From the NCBI GenBank assembly GCA_017520105.1, contig JAFWRL010000076.1, positions 1 to 10,953 of the forward strand: 10,953 bases of DNA, read 5' to 3'. This stretch comes from Fibrobacter sp. (GTDB lineage Bacteria; Fibrobacterota; Fibrobacteria; Fibrobacterales; Fibrobacteraceae). Shown piece by piece: positions 6,688 to 10,953 of the stretch. Position 1 is the stretch's first letter; each line of letters starts with the position of its first letter. The position numbers were made by a program, and so were the translations under genes. The notes under the pieces were generated by a model. It had not been told where the DNA came from and did no database searches. It saw nothing but the letters and a program-made list of their open reading frames with translations.

Positions 6688-6753
6688 AATTTAACCTTTT
6701 TTGCAGTTTGTGCATTTTTAAAGGTATCATTCGGTACCGCACAGAAAAATACA

Positions 6754-6759
6754 ATTATA
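6754..6759 (-). promoter_or_regulatory. Candidate -10 box of ilvE
   Basis: A perfect TATAAT on the minus strand lies 66 bp upstream of the ilvE ATG, predicting a leader of about 60 nt. No convincing -35 is seen at 16-18 bp upstream. Confidence 0.45.
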
Positions 6760-6838
6760 AATGCGTTTTTGGCTCAATTTATCATGAAAAAATAAAGAAA
6801 TATTGACTCTCTCTACTTTTTCCGTTCTTTTTTAACCT

Positions 6839-6967
6839 TATGCTTTATCTTAAGCATAGCAAAATTCAGTTCAATTTCAGTTTCAGATTCCGCCGACTGA
6901 ATTTGAGCTTTTCGAGGTGGTCAAAATTTTTTACCACCCAAAGGGGGGGATGCCCAGCAACACCCCC
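6839..6967. repeat. Chain of four inverted repeats downstream of the toxin gene
   Basis: In order: TATGCTT/AAGCATA (6839-6858, perfect, 6-nt loop); a 14-nt arm at 6868-6881 against 6896-6909, with 12 of 14 pairs; GGTGGT/ACCACC (6916-6938, perfect, 11-nt loop); and a G7 run at 6943-6949 against C5 at 6963-6967 around ATGCCCAGCAACA. None is followed by a T-run in either direction, so they are not textbook terminators. On the minus strand they would form the 3' end of the toxin-antitoxin transcript. Confidence 0.6.
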
Positions 6968-6981
6968 AATTATGCAAAAGC

Positions 6982-7320
6982 TTACATCAACGGATACATC
7001 ATACGATTCCAAACAGCATCTTCTAAATCTCGCCTAGAATCAACAACGGCAACAACAAGAACCTTATTGTTCTCCTTGCGATAGATAACACGCCATGGAG
7101 AAATCATAAGTTCACGGAACCCTCCGATTTGCAATTTATCCAATTCATCGGGAACCTTCCCTAAATCAGGAAAACTTTCCAAAACAAGACATTCGTGCTT
7201 TATTCTAACAAAAGAATCTTTTGCATTCTTTTTGCTTTCCTTTGCAATATGAAAAACAATAGACCTTAAATCATTGGATGCCGATTCAGACCATTCTACA
7301 ACAAACTTCTTAGAGGGCAT
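6982..7320 (-). CDS. RelE/ParE-superfamily toxin
   Basis: This is 112 residues from the ATG at 7320. The fold pattern is that of the RelE/ParE superfamily: an N-terminal strand KFVVEWSESASNDL, two helices, then GGFRELMISPWRVIYRKENNKVLVVAVVDSRRDLEDAV, where FRE..., WRVIYR and the terminal SRRDLE match the conserved ParE-type segment. Such toxins cleave ribosome-bound mRNA (RelE) or poison gyrase (ParE); the sequence suggests the ParE/RelE group without deciding between them. The ATG overlaps the last 11 bp of the antitoxin gene, typical of coupled pairs, and GGAG lies about 10 nt upstream. The longer frame up to 7401 would lie within the antitoxin gene and is not used here. Confidence 0.85.
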   Translation of the reverse strand: MPSKKFVVEWSESASNDLRSIVFHIAKESKKNAKDSFVRIKHECLVLESFPDLGKVPDELDKLQIGGFRELMISPWRVIYRKENNKVLVVAVVDSRRDLEDAVWNRMMYPLM

Positions 7321-7585
7321 CGAGTTCTCGCTCCAAAGTATCAAACAGGTCTTTTTGACGAACAACTTTTCCTTTTGCAACTTCAGCTTCACTTTGTGCA
7401 AAAAGCTTAAAAAGTTTCAAAGCATCCTGCATTGTCTGAAAAGTTTCCACATCGACAATCACGCCACGAGCTTCCCCATTTTGCGTGACTATATAAGGAG
7501 CTCGAGTTTCATTCACATGATCTAACACTTTTGCAGCATTAGCCTTGATATACGATATCGGTTTGATATTTTCCAATTTCTGCAT
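7310..7585 (-). CDS. Phd/YefM-family antitoxin
   Basis: The protein has 91 residues. The N-terminal part has the Phd/YefM pattern: ISYIKANAAKVLDHVNETRAPYIVTQNGEARGVIVDVETFQ, that is the DNA-binding and dimerisation domain with the VTQNGxARGVIVD strand pair. The C-terminal 30-35 residues (charged, QSEAEVAKGKVVRQ...) would be the flexible toxin-neutralising tail. It precedes and overlaps the toxin gene, the usual order. GAGG sits 7 nt before the ATG at 7585. A consensus promoter and an overlapping near-palindrome lie immediately upstream, which fits autorepression by the antitoxin-toxin complex. Pairs of this kind are common, mobile and often strain-specific. Confidence 0.88.
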   Translation of the reverse strand: MQKLENIKPISYIKANAAKVLDHVNETRAPYIVTQNGEARGVIVDVETFQTMQDALKLFKLFAQSEAEVAKGKVVRQKDLFDTLERELDAL

Positions 7586-7602
7586 AAAAGCCTCAAAGAA
7601 CC

Positions 7603-7620
7603 ATATTCAGTACTAAATAT
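7603..7620. promoter_or_regulatory. Candidate operator of the toxin-antitoxin operon
   Basis: ATATTCAGTACTAAATAT is an 18-bp palindrome with one mismatched pair. It covers the predicted start site and most of the -10 box of the antitoxin promoter, 18 bp before the antitoxin ATG. Phd/YefM proteins are known to bind palindromes at this position. Confidence 0.55.
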
Positions 7621-7644
7621 AGTCCTCCAAAACGTTAAAGTCAA
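7616..7644 (-). promoter_or_regulatory. Promoter of the toxin-antitoxin operon
   Basis: On the minus strand TTGACT (7639-7644) and TATATT (7616-7621) are separated by exactly 17 bp. Each differs from the sigma-70 consensus at one position. The -35 lies 10 bp past the stop codon of FISUC lipoprotein 2, leaving no room for a terminator, so some read-through into the pair is likely. Confidence 0.75.
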
Positions 7645-7654
7645 GAGCACTACG

Positions 7655-9013
7655 CTAGTCTTTCACGCAACGGACGGAATACGCGCTGCTCTTGTAAGAA
7701 TATTCCAATGTAGCACTGTTTCCGTAGTACAAGTCCAAGTCGCACGCGTGGTAGCGATTGAGTTCAGCGGAACACCAGAAGTGCGCATACTTCCCCTCGT
7801 CGGAGAAATCGCCAGCCAAGTACCTGTCGCCAGCAGGCAGCGCGGAAAAGCCAAAAGCATCCATACCATTGCCATTTTTTCTCCCTTCAAGCTCATAATC
7901 TTTCCATCCGCTAGTGGACTTGAGCATTTTGCCCGCAGCCGAATGGTAGTGCGCATCCGAATAGGAGCCCGCCACTATAGATCCCACCGCCGTGAAAAGG
8001 GTTTTCCACTCGGTTTCGTTTGGCAAGTGCCAACCCGTAGGGCAGATGCCTTGCACCTTCGCTGGCAAAGTACAGATTTTGCCGTCACCGCAGTCCTGCG
8101 GGTCTTTAGCATCGTTCACTAACTTTACCGAGTCAATGGCTGCAGCCCACGTGTAAAGGCGACCATATTTGGCGCAATTAGCGGGGTCATCGTTATAGCA
8201 CCAACTAGAAGAATCGGAAGTAAACAGGCAAAATTCATCATCATGAAAACACCACCATCTAGTGGAATCAGACCGTGACTTGCAAGACGATTCATCATCG
8301 CCCAAGCACCAAGTAATGGAATCGGTGGTGACGCCTCCATAAATAAAGGGAACACCAGTGTAAGCATAGTTCAAGTTCTCCGCCATCCACACTTGTTCGC
8401 CGATTTTTACTGTCTTGTAAGTCTGCCCATCACGCTCATCAGTCAATGTTCCATACTCACAGGTATCCACACTATCCGTCCTGCATGGTTCTAAATACGC
8501 AACGGATGATGATGAAAATTTCGCCAAACTACTGCTTGATTTTACAGAAGAACAGCTGCTGGAAGCATCGGAGGAAGAGGACATCGCCGAACTACTACTT
8601 AAGCCATTGGAAGAACTACTGGACATCACCGAGCTACTGCTGGAGTCTACCGAGGAACTCGACGAGGACTTCGCGCTGCTAGATGTCATGCCGGACGGAG
8701 CCTGCCCTGAGCTTGATGAACGGGTTCCGGCATCACCATTTTTACTGCTACTAGACTTCGCCTTCGAACTGCTAGACTTAGAGTCTTTGGATTGCTTCGC
8801 GTCGCTCGCAATGACGCTAGAAGAACTGCTACTGGATTTCATGGAAATGCTAGATTGTGCCCCCGGAACGGAGTCCGGGGTGACAGATGAAGAAGATTCC
8901 TCCTCTACACTGCTCGATGGTTCATCGTTACGCGGGGCAAAGCTGCTATCGTCACCACAAGCCACCAAAACCGCCGCCACACAACCAATCATCAAGAATT
9001 TTTTCAAGGCCAT
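7655..9013 (-). CDS. Lipoprotein with Ser-rich linker and FISUC domain, copy 2
   Basis: The protein has 452 residues: signal peptide with lipobox LVAC (Cys19), a long Ser-rich linker (about 33-170), then the FISUC domain (about 186-452) with ERDGQTYKTVKIGEQVWMAE, NLNYAYTG, YGRLYTWAAA, ICPTGWHLPNETEWKTLF, GFSALPAGDR and SVRCVKD at the end. Unlike copy 1 it has no separate middle region. Two peptides in the linker, VTPDSVPGAQ (44-53) and VIASDAKQS (67-75), are not serine-repeat-like and are encoded by dispersed DNA repeats. In the domain, residues 231-284 are three tandem 18-residue units (DSxxWCxxDDxxxC). GGAGGG at 9020-9025 sets the ATG at 9013. It is expected to be lipid-anchored and surface-exposed; function unknown. 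The remnant at 9170-9271 suggests this locus has gained and lost such genes. Confidence 0.9.
   Translation of the reverse strand: MALKKFLMIGCVAAVLVACGDDSSFAPRNDEPSSSVEEESSSSVTPDSVPGAQSSISMKSSSSSSSVIASDAKQSKDSKSSSSKAKSSSSKNGDAGTRSSSSGQAPSGMTSSSAKSSSSSSVDSSSSSVMSSSSSNGLSSSSAMSSSSDASSSCSSVKSSSSLAKFSSSSVAYLEPCRTDSVDTCEYGTLTDERDGQTYKTVKIGEQVWMAENLNYAYTGVPFIYGGVTTDSITWCLGDDESSCKSRSDSTRWWCFHDDEFCLFTSDSSSWCYNDDPANCAKYGRLYTWAAAIDSVKLVNDAKDPQDCGDGKICTLPAKVQGICPTGWHLPNETEWKTLFTAVGSIVAGSYSDAHYHSAAGKMLKSTSGWKDYELEGRKNGNGMDAFGFSALPAGDRYLAGDFSDEGKYAHFWCSAELNRYHACDLDLYYGNSATLEYSYKSSAYSVRCVKD
8162..8323 (-). repeat. Three in-frame 54-bp tandem repeats inside the FISUC domain
   Basis: Residues 231-248, 249-266 and 267-284 of lipoprotein 2 each follow DSxxWCxxDDxxxC, with an extra residue compensated in the second unit. 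FISUC copy 1 has only one equivalent unit (HCYEDVPEYC) before GRLYKW, so two extra units were probably added by duplication and have since diverged at DNA level. Confidence 0.75.
8789..8815. repeat. Dispersed repeat (GTCATTGCGAGCGA...GAAGCAATCC type) inside the lipoprotein 2 gene
   Basis: The minus strand reads GTCATTGCGAGCGACGCG followed by AAGCAATCC. From memory this is a repeat found between genes in many unrelated bacteria. Here it is read in frame as VIASDAKQS within the Ser linker. ATTGC/GCAAT arms are visible. Confidence 0.65.
8856..8885. repeat. Second dispersed palindrome inside the lipoprotein 2 gene
   Basis: CCCCGGA (8861-8867) pairs perfectly with TCCGGGG (8874-8880), with TGT/ACA outer pairs (8856-8858, 8883-8885). 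On the minus strand it reads TGTCACCCCGGACTCC, then GTTCCGGGG, an intergenic-type repeat. It encodes VTPDSVPGAQ. Confidence 0.65.
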
Positions 9014-9057
9014 AAACTACCCTCCAATTAAACATGCATAAATATACACAAAACAGA

Positions 9058-9078
9058 CTCCCGGAGTATTTCCGAGAG
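9058..9078. repeat. Near-copy of the gltA terminator stem
   Basis: The 21 bases match 9282-9302 (the core of the gltA terminator) at 20 positions, the only change being T for C in the loop. The flanking A and T runs are missing, so it is probably a weak or decayed terminator; it lies downstream of the FISUC remnant in its reading direction. Confidence 0.65.
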
Positions 9079-9081
9079 CCT

Positions 9082-9166
9082 CGCCTTTGTCATCCCCACG
9101 AAGGCGGGAATCTCCACTTCTTTCGTCTCTCGTCTGTAGCCCGCCATAGCGGGCGTTCTTTCGTCT
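9082..9166. repeat. Composite of small repeats upstream of lipoprotein 2
   Basis: From 9088 the sequence TTGTCATCCCCACGAAGGCG, then GGAATCTCC, resembles the TGTCAT...ATCTCC family; CGCCTT (9082-9087) can also pair with AAGGCG (9101-9106). Next, GCCCGC/GCGGGC (9139-9154, 4-nt loop) is bracketed by two exact 11-bp direct repeats TTCTTTCGTCT (9118-9128, 9156-9166). No gene is seen in 9014-9169. Confidence 0.6.
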
Positions 9167-9169
9167 AAA

Positions 9170-9271
9170 TTAGTCCTTTACACAACGGACGGAGAGCCCT
9201 AGGGAAATATTCATTAAAAACACGAGGGCATTGACATTCACATCGCAAATCTTGAATAATGTCCACAAGAC
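9170..9271 (-). pseudogene. Remnant of the C-terminal end of a third FISUC gene
   Basis: On the minus strand, the frame ending at the TAA of 9170-9172 reads ...DVNVNALVFLMNISLGLSVRCVKD, closing with SVRCVKD, exactly the end of FISUC lipoprotein 2. The frame is closed upstream by a TGA at 9272-9274, so at most 33 codons remain, without signal peptide, linker or most of the domain. It sits right after the gltA terminator. The conserved core motifs that would confirm the rest are absent, so this is a fragment left by deletion or recombination. Confidence 0.7.
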
Positions 9272-9273
9272 TC

Positions 9274-9308
9274 AAAAAAATCTCCCGGAGCATTTCCGAG
9301 AGATTTTT
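9274..9308 (-). terminator. Intrinsic terminator of gltA
   Basis: A 14-bp stem with one mismatch (9276-9289 against 9295-9308) and a GCATT loop. On the minus strand the stem ends in TTTTTTT (9280-9274), about 65 nt beyond the gltA stop. The A and T runs on both sides make it able to work in both directions. Confidence 0.85.
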
Positions 9309-9324
9309 AATTTGTCTAGCACTA

Positions 9325-9364
9325 CCGCAGTTCGCTTCGGCAGGCTCAGCGACCTTAGCTGCGG
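9325..9364. repeat. Dispersed GCTTCGGCAGGCTCAGCGACC element in the gltA 3' region
   Basis: CCGCAG (9325-9330) and CTGCGG (9359-9364) pair around the sequence at 9334-9354, whose other strand reads GGTCGCTGAGCCTGCCGAAG. From memory this CTGAGCCTG(T/C)CGAAG motif is a widespread bacterial dispersed repeat. It starts 9 nt after the gltA stop codon. Confidence 0.55.
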
Positions 9365-9372
9365 CAAAAAGC

Positions 9373-10662
9373 TTATCGTTTGTCCCTATCAATCCACGGG
9401 CGTTCGTTCTTGCCGATGTAAATTTGGCGCGGACGGTTAATCTTGCTCTGCGGATCGTCGTGCATTTCTTTCCAGTGGGCAATCCAACCCGGCAAACGGC
9501 CAATCGCGAACATCACCGTGAGCATGTTCGTCGGGATGCCCATGGCGCGGTAGAGAATGCCGGAGTAGAAGTCCACATTCGGGTAAAGCTTACGAGCAAT
9601 GAAGTAATCGTCCTTGAGGGCGGCTTCTTCGAGCTTGATAGCCACATCCAAAAGCGGATCGTGAACGTGTTCGCGTTCGAACACCTGGTACATGAGCTTT
9701 TTCAGCACCTTGGCGCGCGGGTCGTAGCTCTTATAGACGCGGTGACCGAAGCCGGAGAGACGGAACGGATCGTTCTTGTCCTTGGCCTTGTCCATCACCT
9801 GTTCAATCGTCATGCCACTCTGCTGGATGCGAAGGAGCGTTTCAAGCACAGCCTGGTTTGCACCGCCGTGAAGCGGGCCCCACAAGGCGCAAATGCCGGC
9901 GCAAATGCTCGCGTAAAGGTTTGCCTGAGAGCTACCCACCATACGAACAGTCGAAGTGGAGCAGTTCTGTTCGTGGTCCGCATGGACAATCAAAAGCGTG
10001 TTGAGCGCCTTTTCCATAATCGGATCCGGGTGGTACGGGCGTGCCTTACTGCTGAACATCATGTTCAAGAAGTTGCTGCAGTAGCTGCGTTCCGCTTCCG
10101 GATAGACAAACGGTTCACCGATGCTTGCCTTGTAAGCAAACGCGGCAATCGTGCGAATCTTCGAAATGAGGCCTGCGGTCGTGAGTTCGAATGCACTCGC
10201 GATGTTTTCGTCGTCGTAGAAACGCGGCGTGAAAAGACCCACGGCGTTCACCACGGACGAGAGAATACCCATCGGGTGGGCTCCCGGCGGCATTTCGCGG
10301 AAGAAGTGCAAGAGGTTCTCATGCAACAAGGCGTTTTCCGTCAAGAGCGTGCGGAAATGGCTCAACTGTTCCTGATTCGGGAGTTCACCGTAAATCAGGA
10401 GCCAAGCGGTCTCCGGGAAAGTCGCCTTTTCTGCAAGATCTTCAATGGAGTATCCTCGGTAGCGCAGCACACCATGTTCGCCATCGACAAACGTGATCGA
10501 GCTTTTGGTGCTACCGGTGTTCAAGTAACCGTAATCCAGCGTGACAAGGCCAGAACTCTTGCGGAGCGCGCTGATATCGAGACCGTGCTCGCCTTCAGTG
10601 CCATCAACGACGGGGAGTTCAAAGCTTTTTCCGTTGTAGTTTAAGGTCGCGTTATTGGACAT
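9373..10662 (-). CDS. gltA: Citrate synthase
   Basis: This 429-residue enzyme condenses acetyl-CoA and oxaloacetate to citrate in the cytosol. The catalytic triad is present at near-E. coli positions: His265 in GPLHGGANQAV, His307 in FGHRVYKSYDPRA, and Asp364 in NVDFYSG. VHADHEQNCSTSTVR (226-240) and PPGAHPM (125-131) are also conserved. Length and an N-terminal beta-rich domain (residues 1-60) indicate the long, Gram-negative hexameric type that is often NADH-sensitive. GGAG lies 5 nt before the ATG at 10662. It has its own terminator at 9274-9308. The upstream gap is filled with heptad repeats. In Fibrobacter, which makes succinate through the reductive branch, the enzyme would serve 2-oxoglutarate and glutamate synthesis. 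The long frame on the opposite strand is a shadow of codon bias. Confidence 0.96.
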   Translation of the reverse strand: MSNNATLNYNGKSFELPVVDGTEGEHGLDISALRKSSGLVTLDYGYLNTGSTKSSITFVDGEHGVLRYRGYSIEDLAEKATFPETAWLLIYGELPNQEQLSHFRTLLTENALLHENLLHFFREMPPGAHPMGILSSVVNAVGLFTPRFYDDENIASAFELTTAGLISKIRTIAAFAYKASIGEPFVYPEAERSYCSNFLNMMFSSKARPYHPDPIMEKALNTLLIVHADHEQNCSTSTVRMVGSSQANLYASICAGICALWGPLHGGANQAVLETLLRIQQSGMTIEQVMDKAKDKNDPFRLSGFGHRVYKSYDPRAKVLKKLMYQVFEREHVHDPLLDVAIKLEEAALKDDYFIARKLYPNVDFYSGILYRAMGIPTNMLTVMFAIGRLPGWIAHWKEMHDDPQSKINRPRQIYIGKNERPWIDRDKR

Positions 10663-10671
10663 GGATTCTCC

Positions 10672-10796
10672 GGTTAGGTTTTAGGTTATAGGTTACAGGT
10701 TTTAGGATTAAGTATTGCGCACTTCGTGCGTCGTTTTATGGGTGGCTTCGCCACGATTATTTCAACTAAACCCTAATACCTAATCCCTAATACCTA
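10672..10796. repeat. Inverted arrays of 7-nt repeats filling the gap upstream of gltA
   Basis: On the minus strand, four TAGG(T/G)(A/T)T heptads (10796-10766) start exactly at the TAG stop of the aminotransferase. About five NAACCTA-type heptads (10710-10672) run up to the gltA Shine-Dalgarno. The two arrays are roughly complementary (about 22 of 31 positions in the best in-phase pairing). Between them are two perfect hairpins, CGCACTTCGTGCG (10718-10730) and GTGGCTTCGCCAC (10742-10754). No clear promoter for gltA is seen in this gap. Confidence 0.7.
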
Positions 10797-10953
10797 TTTC
10801 ATTTCCTTGATGCAATTATAGATATTTTCAAAGAGCTTGCCGAGCTTTTCGGTCGGAACAGCGCTGAATGCGATGCGGATAAGGCCGGAAAGCATAATCG
10901 TGCCCGTGCTGTAATCCTTGATGAGCTTCTCGCGGAGTTCTTCGGCGTCAACA
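10794..10953 (-). CDS. C-terminal end of a class I/II PLP-dependent aminotransferase (partial)
   Basis: Fifty-two codons before a TAG stop at 10794-10796; the gene continues past the window end. The visible tail reads VDAEELREKLIKDYSTGTIM, then LSGLIRIAFSAVPTEKLGKLFENI and a short helix. The (G)xxLIRIAFSxV segment is the conserved 'lRiafS' strand that carries the carboxylate-binding arginine in fold-type I aminotransferases, here in IRIAFS, followed by the usual terminal helix. Too little is visible to name a substrate. It reads toward gltA on the same strand, 131 bp away, with no T-run terminator in the gap, so the two could be co-transcribed. Confidence 0.65.
   Translation of the reverse strand, partial: VDAEELREKLIKDYSTGTIMLSGLIRIAFSAVPTEKLGKLFENIYNCIKEMK

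Larger units (their letters stand above)
6688..6981. other. Non-coding gap between the toxin gene and ilvE
   Basis: This 294-bp gap holds no gene I can support. The ilvE-proximal part (6688-6830) is A/T-rich and contains the ilvE -10 candidate. The part next to the toxin stop (6839-6967) is a chain of inverted repeats, listed separately. Short open frames on the plus strand have no start context or protein-like composition. Confidence 0.6.

Noticed and set aside
6370..6795. 141-codon plus-strand frame antisense to ilvE
   Set aside because: It mostly mirrors ilvE codons and runs through the ilvE promoter; no supporting start context.
9165..9503. 112-codon minus-strand frame across the gltA end and terminator
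   Set aside because: It is out of frame with both gltA and the FISUC remnant, passes through a terminator and a repeat, and has low-complexity Arg/Ala content.
9259..10644. 461-codon open frame on the plus strand
   Set aside because: It is exactly antisense to citrate synthase, which has all catalytic residues; the antisense product has Arg/His/Val-rich, non-family composition. It is a shadow of GC-biased codons.
1..10953. CRISPR array, tRNA, rRNA, transposase
   Set aside because: No regularly spaced identical repeats with unique spacers, no cloverleaf-like sequence, and no transposase-like reading frame were seen on either strand. The repeats present are short palindromes and heptads.

Overview
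The window looks like a piece of a Fibrobacter chromosome (F. succinogenes or a close relative). The strongest sign is two secreted lipoproteins that each carry a Ser-rich linker and a C-terminal Fibrobacter succinogenes major paralogous domain, with the motifs DG(R/Q)xYKTVKIGxQVWMAENLNY, GRLYxW, CPxGWHLP and a final SVRC(V/L)KD. A broken tail of a third such gene is also present. Good Shine-Dalgarno sequences (GGAGG type) precede most genes. Assignment to the genus comes from motif recognition, not from a database search.

Left part (2-2444, plus strand): the C-terminal 296 residues of a large probable surface protein with a LamG/concanavalin-like fold; an intergenic region with a large dispersed-repeat palindrome and 7-nt tandem repeats; then a tightly coupled pair, a 2[4Fe-4S] ferredoxin and a geranylgeranyl-reductase-family flavoprotein, overlapping by 11 bp. 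Convergent to these (2437-3462, minus) is an A/T-rich membrane acyltransferase of the acyltransferase-3 family.

Centre (3517-6687, minus): FISUC lipoprotein 1, possibly co-transcribed with the acyltransferase; a small secreted protein; and a branched-chain amino acid aminotransferase (ilvE) whose 3' region is a run of five hairpins including a clear intrinsic terminator. The 290 bp upstream of ilvE holds its probable promoter and a second run of inverted repeats but no gene.

Right part (6982-10953, minus): a type II toxin-antitoxin pair (Phd/YefM-like antitoxin, RelE/ParE-like toxin) with a consensus promoter overlapped by an 18-bp near-palindrome, a likely autoregulatory operator; FISUC lipoprotein 2, whose serine linker contains two dispersed palindromic repeats read in frame and whose domain contains a threefold 18-residue repeat; a repeat-rich spacer with a FISUC remnant; citrate synthase (gltA) with its terminator; and the 3' end of a class I/II PLP aminotransferase. 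The gap between the last two is filled by inverted arrays of 7-nt repeats and two small hairpins.

The housekeeping genes (gltA, ilvE, the aminotransferase) deal with central carbon and amino acid metabolism. The lineage-specific lipoproteins, acyltransferase and toxin-antitoxin pair sit between them as accessory material. The least conventional aspects are the density and placement of small palindromic and heptad repeats, including in coding sequence, and the archaeal-style ferredoxin/geranylgeranyl reductase pair.
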